From NCBI GenBank assembly GCA_037440405.1, contig JBBIUE010000010.1, forward strand, positions 18,777-82,776: a stretch of DNA of 64,000 nt. Reading direction: 5' to 3'. Below the pieces are notes generated by a model. The model had not been told where the DNA came from. It searched no databases and saw only the letters and a program-made list of their open reading frames with translations. How positions within the stretch are numbered: position 1 is the stretch's first letter; each line of letters starts with the position of its first letter. The position numbers and the translations under genes are program-made. Source of the stretch: JANMGV01 sp037440405. Its GTDB lineage: Bacteria; Planctomycetota; Planctomycetia; Pirellulales; Pirellulaceae. Below are positions 18,201-25,682 of this stretch, one piece after another.

Positions 18201-18996
18201 CAATGTGCGGGCGCATGATGTCAGGTCCCAAGGCACAGTTCATGCCAACCGACAACAGCGGGAAGTGAGCGATGGCGGTCCAAAAGGCTTCCACGCTCTG
18301 GCCACTCACGAACGTTCGCCCACCCTTGTCGAACGTACCACTCGCCATCACTGGTACATCTGAGCCAGTCTCTTCGAAATATTCTGCGATGGCAAAAAGG
18401 CAAGCTTTCAGATTGAGCGTGTCAATCGCTGTTTCCGGCAACAAGATATCCACACCCGCTTCAACCAAGGCTGCCACCTGGGCCTTGTAGCTTGCTTTCA
18501 TCTCATCGAACGTAACCGGTCGATAAGCTGCGTCCTCGACTCTCGTACTGATTGCCGTTTGCATGGTCGTTGGTCCGATGCTTCCGGCAATGAAACGGGG
18601 ACGCTTATCTTTTTTCCCGATTCGCTCAGCCGCCTTACGAGCACATTCCACTGCCGCGACGTTGATCTCACGAACAAGTTCATCTGGCAACCCAAATTCA
18701 ATCATTCCGAGTGGGCTGGCACCGAACGTATTTGTTTCGACGATGTCCGCGCCCGCTTCAAAGTAAGCGTAGTGAATGTCGGTAATTGCGTCGGGATGGG
18801 TAAGACAGAGAATGTCCGAGAATCGAACTAGGTCCTTGTTGTGATCAGCGAATCGCCGCCCCCGCACGGCTTCCTCATCCAATCGAAGTCTCTGAATCAT
18901 CGTTCCCATGGCGCCGTCAAGGACAAGCAACCGCTCGCGGACGAGGCTGGGAAGTATGTGGTTGGATGCCGATCGCCGCAACATAGCCAATTCCAT
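15298..18996 (-). CDS. metH: cobalamin-dependent methionine synthase
   Basis: A 1232-residue full-length MetH, which transfers a methyl group from methyltetrahydrofolate to homocysteine through cobalamin. All four modules are present in order. The Hcy-binding barrel has 'LDGAMGTMIQ' and zinc ligands Cys254, Cys317 and Cys318. The pterin-binding domain has 'GERTNVTGSKAF'. The B12 cap and Rossmann domain contain DVHDIGKN, with the cobalt-binding His, near residue 780. The C-terminal SAM-binding reactivation domain includes 'RGIRPAPGYPACPDH'. It stands alone. I looked for a cobalamin or SAM/SAH riboswitch signature in the upstream 380 bases and saw none. Confidence 0.98.
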   Translation of the reverse strand: MELAMLRRSASNHILPSLVRERLLVLDGAMGTMIQRLRLDEEAVRGRRFADHNKDLVRFSDILCLTHPDAITDIHYAYFEAGADIVETNTFGASPLGMIEFGLPDELVREINVAAVECARKAAERIGKKDKRPRFIAGSIGPTTMQTAISTRVEDAAYRPVTFDEMKASYKAQVAALVEAGVDILLPETAIDTLNLKACLFAIAEYFEETGSDVPVMASGTFDKGGRTFVSGQSVEAFWTAIAHFPLLSVGMNCALGPDIMRPHIEEMARVSSIPLSCHPNAGLPNEMGNYDLGPSAMADYIEDFARQGWLNIVGGCCGTTPDHIRAIAERIRGIPPRRDPEPVVWTRLSGQLPCDIRPDARFTMVGERTNVTGSKAFAKLILADKFDEAVEVARQQVENGATIIDVNMDAALLDGVAAMTKFLRLIAGDSVVAAVPVMIDSSKWEVIEAGLKNCQGKAIVNSISLKDGESEFLRRAQLVRRYGAACVVMAFDEQGQAAEIDDKVRICKRAYDLLVKKVGFDPQDIIFDPNILAIATGMEEHNAYAVNFIEATRIIKKECPGALISGGVSNISFSFRGNDVVREAIHSAFLFHAIRAGMDMGIVNAGQLAVYEDIPKELLEAVEDVLLNRRHDSTERLIALSEKYRKGDKKATTENLEWRNAAVRDRLKHALIHGIDKFIEQDVEEARHSCTRCLEVIEGPLMDGMSVVGDLFGAGKMFLPQVVKSARVMKKAVGYLTPYMEAEKAAAGAEASKARGKILLATVKGDVHDIGKNIVGVVLGCNHYEVIDLGVMVPCEKILEVAQTEGVDIIGLSGLITPSLDEMVHVAKEMKRINLKVPLLIGGATTSAKHTAVKIAPAREDPVVHVVDASRCVGVVENLMNPESFESFAASNRGLQAELVASFESRQAKLIPYAEALSRRFQSDWSTVRIDTPSFLGTRTLKNYSLEKIEKYIDWSPFFMTWELKGKYPKIFSDPKLGPQAKELYEHAQGLLFDVIARGSLQAHAVYGFWPANSDDDDIVVFTDESRSTEFMRFCFLRQQWERKGQNDFRSLADYVAPISSGRRDYLGAFVVTAGHGTDELAHAFERQHDDYNSIMIKALADRLAEAFAELLHEQARRDWGYGIEERLSNEELIEEAYRGIRPAPGYPACPDHTEKGKLFQLLNAEAETGVKLTESFAMWPAASVSGFYFAHPEARYFAVDRILKDQVESYSRRKGQSVAVTERWLSPNLA

Positions 18997-19380
18997 CTGA
19001 AGGCTCTGGGTTTCAAGGGGAAAAACCCGAAAAAAATCATCTGCTGATGGTAACTTGTATCGATAGGGCTGAACAGATTCAAACCCTTCAAAACGATCAA
19101 TCTCGAACGATATTGCCCTTTCGACGTACCCGTGAAATCAGTACTTTCTCTCGCAGCGCGCAGCAACCGGACCTTCCGCAATAGTCGATTTCTACTATGG
19201 GGGGACGAGTGGGGCGGCGAGCAAGAGCGAGGGCGTTATAAAATTCCCAAACTTCCAAGTTCGCGCAATCGGCAAAAAGCTCAAGCTTGACACGATCGAT
19301 ACCGATAATCGTTCGACAAGGGAAGTTAGGCATTAGATTCTTACGCGAAGGCGACCATTGCCGCAGAGGACGGAGCCACC
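18997..19380. other. divergent intergenic region
   Basis: It separates metH (minus) from the membrane-protein operon (plus) and should hold both promoters. The overlapping minus frame 19097-19543 shows no domain and runs into the oppositely transcribed gene, so it is not called. No riboswitch or clear hairpin with a T tract was recognised. Confidence 0.4.
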
Positions 19381-20727
19381 ATGGCACCTGTGAGAAATAC
19401 CATCGAGGAACGAAGAGCCCGACCGCGTTTCGAAAGTACTCGTCCTCGCTCCACGGCCACCTCAGCTCCACTGCTGTTGCGTCTTCCAAGGATTCGAGTC
19501 GACCAAGGGAAATCGACCGAAAAATCTGACCGATTCGTGGCAACGGCGGAGGCTGAGAACTCGATCGACCCTATCGTCAAGACATCCGCAGCCATCACTG
19601 GCGAGCAACAAGCCGAAAGCCAATTCCTACGACCACAAGATCGAACGCAAGACAATGCAGACGAGGTATCGACCTCGGTCAAGCAATTAGGCTCTCGAAG
19701 TTGGCTCGATGACTGGACGAACGGAGTCATCATCTTCTTGGTGACGGTCGTGGTGGTGACGACGCTATTGCTTGTCATTCAGTCACCAACATTTCGTCAG
19801 AGCAAGTGGTTCCGAGGCCTTGTGGAAGAACAGAAGAATGGTGCATCTTCGGAGTTCCTAGTCGAGCAAAAGCAAGTTGCATCGCAGGAAGCATCCAGGG
19901 TAGCAGAATCCGCAACAGCCAGTGACCCAAGTTCGTCCGACTCGAACTCGACCACGAGCCAAACGGTTCAAACGCCGCTCGACGGGCCGAAGCCATTGCT
20001 CATCGAAGGCATTTCAACCAAGGTGGAAGCAATCCCTTCATCTGCACGTACACAAAGCAATCCGGCAGCTCGCGCGCTCAGTACGGGAACAGACCTTGAG
20101 GATGCTGACTTCCAATTCGGGGAAATCCCACACGATCCGCCCGCAGGATCATCGACTTCGGGAGACCTTGAAGCTCGTCGAAATCCACCTGCTCCGACCG
20201 CATCGGAGCGAACTGCCGCTGTTTCTCCTTCAACTTCACAGCGAAGGATCACCGAGACCGAATATGCCGAATCGAACGTGGAGCAGTTACTTCAACTGTT
20301 GAAGCAACAGCGCGGACAAGCTGGAGAAACTATCAATGGCCAAGCTCCAGGATTTGCGCAAGCCAGCCCCATGATGAATTCCACGAGTGGTGTCCCTGCC
20401 CGAATGGCAAGTGTGCCGACGGGTCCGATGGGAGTTCCTGGTGGATGGAGTCCGCCGAATGGAACGATGACCAACATTCCGAATGCAGTCAATGGCTGGG
20501 GACAATCGGGTCCGACGGGACAGCCGAATAGCGGATTTGCAACTCCTCCCGCTCCACAAACTCCGTACGAATCGATGCTGCCCTCGCTGTTGGAGGAAAT
20601 GCCGTTCGGTGGTCCCGATGACATGTATTCGCCTCCACCAGCGTATCAACCTGTTGCTCCGGCATTCAATCCGCCGCCTGGCTTCAATCAAATGCCACAG
20701 GGGTACGGTCAACCGCCATACCGCTGA
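19381..20727 (+). CDS. single-pass membrane protein, Ser/Pro-rich, unknown function
   Basis: A 448-residue protein with one strong transmembrane helix (about residues 119-137, 'GVIIFLVTVVVVTTLLLVI'). An Arg- and Ser/Thr-rich N-terminal cytoplasmic part precedes it. A long low-complexity C-terminal part follows, rich in Ser, Thr, Asn and finally Pro/Gly/Met/Gln, and ending in PPYR. No catalytic motif is visible. The following genes encode a CpsD/MinD-like ATPase and an ExeA-like ATPase. In polysaccharide-export clusters a membrane protein of this sort often partners a CpsD-like ATPase, so a role in export or envelope assembly is inferred from context only. The initiating ATG lies in a context with an upstream GGACGGAG. 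Confidence 0.7.
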   Translation: MAPVRNTIEERRARPRFESTRPRSTATSAPLLLRLPRIRVDQGKSTEKSDRFVATAEAENSIDPIVKTSAAITGEQQAESQFLRPQDRTQDNADEVSTSVKQLGSRSWLDDWTNGVIIFLVTVVVVTTLLLVIQSPTFRQSKWFRGLVEEQKNGASSEFLVEQKQVASQEASRVAESATASDPSSSDSNSTTSQTVQTPLDGPKPLLIEGISTKVEAIPSSARTQSNPAARALSTGTDLEDADFQFGEIPHDPPAGSSTSGDLEARRNPPAPTASERTAAVSPSTSQRRITETEYAESNVEQLLQLLKQQRGQAGETINGQAPGFAQASPMMNSTSGVPARMASVPTGPMGVPGGWSPPNGTMTNIPNAVNGWGQSGPTGQPNSGFATPPAPQTPYESMLPSLLEEMPFGGPDDMYSPPPAYQPVAPAFNPPPGFNQMPQGYGQPPYR

Positions 20728-20773
20728 TCAGAGACCAAAATGGAAATTCATTCGAACGGAGCCGAAGTTCCCC

Positions 20774-22180
20774 ATGAGTAACGTCAACCAAGCATTTCTT
20801 CGAGCTTACTCGAAAGATCGTCGCCAAACTCAGGCGGGAGGAATCCGCAATGATCGAGTGGCTGGCAAAACATTTGAAACGGGAGCATCTGCCGAACCTA
20901 CCAGCGTTCAGTATCATCGAGTGAATCCCGGCGACACTCCCGTCGAGATTCCGACACCGTGGATATCGAGCGTCGAAGTCGTCGGAATCCTGACGACTCC
21001 CGATGTACGGACTCGCAAGTCGACTTCGGTTGTTACGAATCCACCACAGAAGCCTCAGCAGATCCCACCATTGCAGCAGCCAACCACCGAGCTTCGCCAG
21101 ACGAACTCTCAGGATCGTGGGATCGAGCCCATGAGCGAACCGGTTCAAGCAGTCAGCATCGAACCACGATTGCACACTCCGCATGCGATTCCGAGAAACC
21201 ACTTTGATCGATTCGCTCTCGCGTCGGATGACGACAGCGACTCGACCCAGCGACCTGCAGCAGACTTGCCGAGGGCTCCGGCGGAATCAGCGACCGAGGG
21301 GACGACGACCCTTCGAGACTACATTGATCGAACGCGAGGATCAGCGATTCGATTCACGGATGTCAGCGATGATTTCGATGCGTCGAGGGAGCACAACATC
21401 GCTTCGTTGAAACAGCGGCAGAAGGAACTCCGATGGGAAGAGGAGCAACGGGCGCGGTTGGCGGAAGCCCAATTGCGGGCGATTCAACGACAGCATACCA
21501 CTGCCCCTCCCAAAACGGAGGAACTTCACCCAGTGTGGGAAGTCGACCGATTCTACTGGCCGGAAATAAGCGATCGCTTGTTGCAAGCGGAAGCTCTTTC
21601 GTTTCAACAGATCGGGAATCATTTGATCTCAAGCAGTAACGACGGCTTAAGGACGTTAGCGGTCACTTCGGCGAGAGAGGGAACGGGGCGAACCACTGTT
21701 GCTATCTGTTTGACCCGGATTGCGGCGAAGGCAGGGTTGCGAGTGGCTCTCATTGACGCTGATGTGAATCATCCGTCTCTTGCTGACCAGCTAAACATCG
21801 AATTCGCTCATGGTTGGGAGGAGCACATCGCAAACGGAATTCCATTGGATGAATGTGCTATTCAATCGGTCGAGGAGGGACTGACCATCTTTCCGTGCAA
21901 AGTGGATGCGCAGCCACTGAGTTTGGCCTTGGACCACCCCAAAATTCGAGAAATGATAGGGCAAATGGCCGGAACCTTCGATTTGGTCATCCTCGATTGC
22001 AACCATTTGGGAGCGGCTGGCGGTAAACTATTAGGTTCTGGACGTGATGGTACGATCGACGCTGCAGCCTTGGTGGTTGATGGAACTTCAGAGCGCCACG
22101 ACGTGATTGACTACGCCATCGAGCGACTACAGCAAATCGGGATACACTCGGTCGGATTGATCGAGAATGGGATCGGTTGA
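20774..22180 (+). CDS. CpsD/MinD-like ATPase
   Basis: A 469-residue protein. The first 260 residues are Pro/Gln/Arg-rich and unstructured-looking, ending in a charged coiled stretch ('LKQRQKELRWEEEQRARLAEAQLRAI', about 213-238). The C-terminal part is a MinD/BY-kinase-type ATPase: 'LAVTSAREGTGRTTVAICLTRI' as P-loop, 'ALIDADVNHPSL' as Walker A', and 'DLVILDC' as Walker B. The P-loop reads GTGRTT, with Arg where Lys is usual. No C-terminal Tyr cluster is present, so tyrosine autokinase activity is doubtful. It follows the membrane protein by 46 bases and precedes an ExeA-like ATPase. Together they resemble the regulatory set of an exopolysaccharide system. The ATG at 20774 is chosen over an upstream frame that overlaps the previous gene. 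Confidence 0.78.
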   Translation: MSNVNQAFLRAYSKDRRQTQAGGIRNDRVAGKTFETGASAEPTSVQYHRVNPGDTPVEIPTPWISSVEVVGILTTPDVRTRKSTSVVTNPPQKPQQIPPLQQPTTELRQTNSQDRGIEPMSEPVQAVSIEPRLHTPHAIPRNHFDRFALASDDDSDSTQRPAADLPRAPAESATEGTTTLRDYIDRTRGSAIRFTDVSDDFDASREHNIASLKQRQKELRWEEEQRARLAEAQLRAIQRQHTTAPPKTEELHPVWEVDRFYWPEISDRLLQAEALSFQQIGNHLISSSNDGLRTLAVTSAREGTGRTTVAICLTRIAAKAGLRVALIDADVNHPSLADQLNIEFAHGWEEHIANGIPLDECAIQSVEEGLTIFPCKVDAQPLSLALDHPKIREMIGQMAGTFDLVILDCNHLGAAGGKLLGSGRDGTIDAAALVVDGTSERHDVIDYAIERLQQIGIHSVGLIENGIG

Positions 22181-22260
22181 TCGTCCGCTGAACAAGGTAG
22201 CACGGGATCGAGCACGTTCGGAATCGTCGCTCGATTGATTCGGAACAAAGAGAAAGTCCC

Positions 22261-23097
22261 ATGTACGAGCAATATTGGAAGCTGAGTTGTCGTCCCTTCG
22301 AAAATCGATTCGACGGAAATTTTTATTATCCGTCGGAGTCTCAGCAAGCGGCTGCCATCAAGTTACGCTATGCGGTCGAGAATCGCCGATCCGTAGTTCT
22401 GCTGACGGGAATCAGTGGAATGGGAAAGACCATGCTGCTGAAGCAGTTGCGTGACCAGATGGCGGAGTGGATTCAACCTTTTGGTTCGTTAGCATTTCCG
22501 CTTCTGGATGCCCAGCAGTTTCTTCGAGTCGTCGCGAAACAACTTCAACCGAGCGTCGATCCAGTCTTGGTTCGCGAAACCGACGGTGCTCTGGAGGTAA
22601 TCGAGCAGACCTTGAGATTCAACACGGAATCGGGACGACATGCGGTGCTGGCCGTCGACGAAGCCCACGCATTGGAGCAGCAAGGATTGCTTGAGCCAAT
22701 TCGTTTCTTGCTGAATCTCGCAGCGGACACATCTCATGGAGAATCGTCATTGACAGTTGTCCTCGTTGGACAGCCAACGTTATTGGCTCAAGTGCAACGA
22801 TACTCATCGCTGGACGAACGAGTGGCCATTCGCGCATCGCTGCCCCGTTTTGGAATGGATGAGACAATCGCGTACATCATCCATCGAATTCGAGTCGCCG
22901 GGGGGAATGCCGAAGAGATATTCGACGATGGCGCACTCGAACAAGTCTACATGCTGACGCAAGGTATTCCGCGACGTATCAACCGTTTATGCGATCTGGC
23001 TCTCATGGTTGGTTTCGCCGAAGACACGCACAATTTAACCGTCGAACTCCTCGAGAATGTTCATGGGGACTTGGCGACCCCATCGCTGGTGGATTGA
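22261..23097 (+). CDS. ExeA/GspA-like AAA ATPase
   Basis: A 278-residue AAA ATPase. It starts with MYEQYWKLSCRPFEN, the typical opening of ExeA-like and XrtA-associated ATPases. Walker A is GISGMGKTMLLK (about residues 50-61) and Walker B is 'AVLAVDEAHAL'. A sensor region follows in 'LTVVLVGQPTLLAQV', then the family-typical 'RVAIRASLPRF' and 'YMLTQGIPRRINRLCDLAL'. These proteins work with secretion or polysaccharide-export assemblies. Cytoplasmic. It lies 80 bases after the CpsD-like gene on the same strand. Confidence 0.88.
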   Translation: MYEQYWKLSCRPFENRFDGNFYYPSESQQAAAIKLRYAVENRRSVVLLTGISGMGKTMLLKQLRDQMAEWIQPFGSLAFPLLDAQQFLRVVAKQLQPSVDPVLVRETDGALEVIEQTLRFNTESGRHAVLAVDEAHALEQQGLLEPIRFLLNLAADTSHGESSLTVVLVGQPTLLAQVQRYSSLDERVAIRASLPRFGMDETIAYIIHRIRVAGGNAEEIFDDGALEQVYMLTQGIPRRINRLCDLALMVGFAEDTHNLTVELLENVHGDLATPSLVD

Positions 23098-23111
23098 GAT
23101 CGCAATCTGGC

Positions 23112-23936
23112 ATGTCCATGCTCGAAATCACTCTTCCCGAGAACCTGAGCCAAGCTATTGAAGGAAGGCTGGCGCTCGCAGTCCAGCTCGCTATCCGTGC
23201 CGGTGAAGTCACTCTCCACTATTTTCGCAACAACAACTATCAGGTCGATCGTAAGCGAGATCGATCTCCGGTCACTCAGGCCGATATCGAATCGGAGACA
23301 ACCATTCGCAATGGAATCGCCGAGCATTTTCCTGAAGATACCGTTTCGGGTGAAGAACTAGGGACGATTCGAGGTTCCAGTGAATTCGAGTGGATCATCG
23401 ATCCCATCGATGGCACGAAGAGTTTCATTTCCGGTGTGCCCCTTTACTCGACCTTGATCGGCCTCACCAAGCAGAACGAACCGTGCATCGGCGTCATATA
23501 CATTCCAGCGCTTCGCGAAATCGTCTTCGCCGCAGTCGGTAAGGGTGCCTGGTATCAGATGGACGGCGGCACGTTGCAGCGAGCAACTGTTTCGCGTCAG
23601 TCCGTGCTGTCCGATAGTTTATTCGTCACATCGGAAGTAGCGAACTTTGGGGCGAGAAGCGTCTCCGCAGCGTACACCGAGTTGGAGCGAGCTGCTTATA
23701 TCACGCGCAGTTGGGGAGACGGCTATGGCTATTTGCTGGTCGCGACGGGTCGGGCCGAGATCATGGTGGATCCACTTGTCCACCCCTGGGATGCAGCCGC
23801 CGTGATCCCGGTGATCGAGGAAGCTGAAGGACGTTGCACCGACTGGAGCGGTAAACGCTCCCACTTATCCGGTGATTTGGTAGCAACCAATGGCTTGTTG
23901 CACGAGGAAGTATTGAACCACCTAGCTGTGCGGTGA
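23112..23936 (+). CDS. hisN: inositol monophosphatase family protein, HisN-like
   Basis: A 274-residue Mg-dependent phosphatase. The motifs are VSGEELG (metal-binding Glu), 'WIIDPIDGTKSFISG' (the DPIDGT signature) and 'HPWDAAAVIPVIEEAEG' (WDxAA). 'WGDGYGYLLVATGRAEIMVDP' is characteristic of the histidinol-phosphatase HisN branch, so the likely reaction is histidinol phosphate to histidinol. Inositol or another sugar phosphate remains possible because no his gene is nearby. The ATG at 23112 is used; an ATG two codons later is equivalent. It starts 14 bases after the ExeA-like gene and may be cotranscribed with it. Confidence 0.88.
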   Translation: MSMLEITLPENLSQAIEGRLALAVQLAIRAGEVTLHYFRNNNYQVDRKRDRSPVTQADIESETTIRNGIAEHFPEDTVSGEELGTIRGSSEFEWIIDPIDGTKSFISGVPLYSTLIGLTKQNEPCIGVIYIPALREIVFAAVGKGAWYQMDGGTLQRATVSRQSVLSDSLFVTSEVANFGARSVSAAYTELERAAYITRSWGDGYGYLLVATGRAEIMVDPLVHPWDAAAVIPVIEEAEGRCTDWSGKRSHLSGDLVATNGLLHEEVLNHLAVR

Positions 23937-24478
23937 GATCGTGCAATTCGAATCGACGAATGAGATTTTCTGACGAGGACGGCCATCGCTCCTTCGGTCG
24001 TCGCAGCACTTTGCGGTTTTGCCTTGCCTTCCCTTTTTTGGAACGGTTGCCTGCAGGTAGTAACTCTTGGCGAACATCATTCTGTCATGCCAGCAATCGA
24101 ACGGGTCCTGGAGAAGGTGGACAATCACCTACGCTTTGGGATTGTTTCATTCTCCTCGTAGAACCAAGTAAATGCCAACGAGTCGCTGCTCGACTGAACA
24201 CGACTATTTCATCGGCTCACTGGTTGCGGTTCGCACGCCAAGCAAGGGCCACCGAAAGCTTTGGCAAATGGGATGGTTCATCCTCCGCTTGCTCGTTCGT
24301 CTCTCTATCTGCGTTCGCCTAGCGGTTCCACGATGTTCGTGCTCCTGATCCTAAGCCAAGAAAAGTGAAATAACCACTTTCGTGGCAGTGAGAAACCTTG
24401 CAGGCGTTAGCAAAGAGGACGTATTTCCGAATACAATCTTTTTACTCCGCAATACACTTCTAGATCGGGAGATCGAAC
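23937..24478. other. intergenic stretch, no supported gene
   Basis: About 540 bases. The frame 23933-24322 is Arg/Ser/Cys-rich with no domain and no ribosome binding site, and looks like chance. No repeat was seen. Confidence 0.4.
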
Positions 24479-25360
24479 ATGTTCGCAAACGTCCTGATAG
24501 CGCAACGATTGCACTTGGTTTTACTCGTTAGCATGACTGCGACGTTGGGCTATGCTCAACAAGTTCATCGTGACGTTCCTTATGTCGATGCAGGAACGGA
24601 GCGGCAGAAGCTCGATATCTATACTCCCCAAGATGCGAAAGGAGTTCCCGTTGTCTTTTGGATTCACGGCGGTGGCTGGCAAACCGGAGATAAATTGGAT
24701 GTCGCGTTAAAGCCCCAAGTCTTCAATGATCGAGGACTCGTTTTTGTCTCAACGAACTACCGATTGCTGCCTGAAGTGGAAATGGGAGAACTCATTCGGG
24801 ATGTCGCGAAGGCACTTGGTTGGGTTCATCGGAACATTGAGGACTACGGCGGCGATCCCTCGCGAATACTGGTGATGGGACACTCCGCAGGGGCTCAATT
24901 AGCAGCGATTCTCTGCATCGACGACCGCTATCTTCAAGAAGTCGATGTTCCATTGGAGGTGCTTCGCGGTTGCGTACCTGTCGATGGCGACACCTACGAT
25001 ATTCCTGCGATCATCGCGACGGCGGAGTTTCGACAGACACTTCATGGGCTACCTTTGCCAACGTACGGCCATCGGGTCAAATTTGGCAATGACCCGAAAA
25101 AGCACATTGATTTCTCGGCAGTCACGCACGTCGCGAAGGGCAAAGGAATTCCCCCGTTCTTGATCCTCTATGTTGCTGGCCATCCGGACGTCACGGCCCA
25201 GGCCCTTCGATTGGCCAATGTACTGAGACGAGCAGAGGTGAGCGTAGACCTCTTTGCGGCTCCCGACACCACGCATTCGAGATTGAATGATCATTTGGGC
25301 AGGGACGACGATCCAGCGACGATCGAACTTTGGAAGTTTCTTGACCGTATTCAGCCATAA
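24479..25360 (+). CDS. secreted alpha/beta hydrolase (esterase-like)
   Basis: A 293-residue protein with an N-terminal signal peptide (hydrophobic 'LHLVLLVSMTATLGYAQQ', cleavage likely after YA). The body is an alpha/beta hydrolase of the carboxylesterase/HSL-like group: oxyanion motif HGGGW (about residues 62-66), nucleophile in GHSAGA, probable acid in 'AGHPDVT' and His in 'DTTHSRLNDH'. The substrate is unknown; periplasmic ester cleavage is expected. It appears to be transcribed alone. Confidence 0.88.
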   Translation: MFANVLIAQRLHLVLLVSMTATLGYAQQVHRDVPYVDAGTERQKLDIYTPQDAKGVPVVFWIHGGGWQTGDKLDVALKPQVFNDRGLVFVSTNYRLLPEVEMGELIRDVAKALGWVHRNIEDYGGDPSRILVMGHSAGAQLAAILCIDDRYLQEVDVPLEVLRGCVPVDGDTYDIPAIIATAEFRQTLHGLPLPTYGHRVKFGNDPKKHIDFSAVTHVAKGKGIPPFLILYVAGHPDVTAQALRLANVLRRAEVSVDLFAAPDTTHSRLNDHLGRDDDPATIELWKFLDRIQP

Positions 25361-25682
25361 GTGACTCCGAATTCGAATCCTTTGGCCGACAGCGATAAGG
25401 CGAGCGGAGGAGATAGATCTACCTGTCGAAGCCCGCTGAGTCAGCGAGGAACCATTGTTTCCTGCCTCACTTAAGTTTCGGGCTGGTAGAGTTTCCATGG
25501 CCGCTCGCCATTCCATGCACACAGAAGTTGAGAAGAACTCGGCGAGACAAGACTGCGTTTGCTTGTGCCGTCCGACTTTGCTTCCGCTCCCTCGCTTATC
25601 AATCAAGATTGGTGAGGCCGTATGAGTGCCTTTCCAGACGCCTGCTCAAGAGGGGCCAGCCGACGATGTATCTGAGCGAAGC
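25361..25682. other. intergenic stretch between convergent genes
   Basis: About 320 bases between the hydrolase and the 3' end of the kinase-Hsp70 gene. Small frames here show no motif. I could not pick out a clear hairpin terminator. Confidence 0.35.

Noticed and set aside
18997..19340. Possible cobalamin or SAH riboswitch in front of metH
   Set aside because: No B12-box-like core and no conserved SAH-motif core could be found on the coding strand.
19097..19543. A 148-codon minus-strand frame upstream of metH
   Set aside because: It overlaps the start of the well-supported gene at 19381 on the other strand, has no ribosome binding site and shows no domain.
23933..24322. A 129-codon plus frame after the HisN-like gene
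   Set aside because: Arg/Ser/Cys-rich composition, no motif, and it starts inside the previous gene's last codons in another frame; most likely chance.
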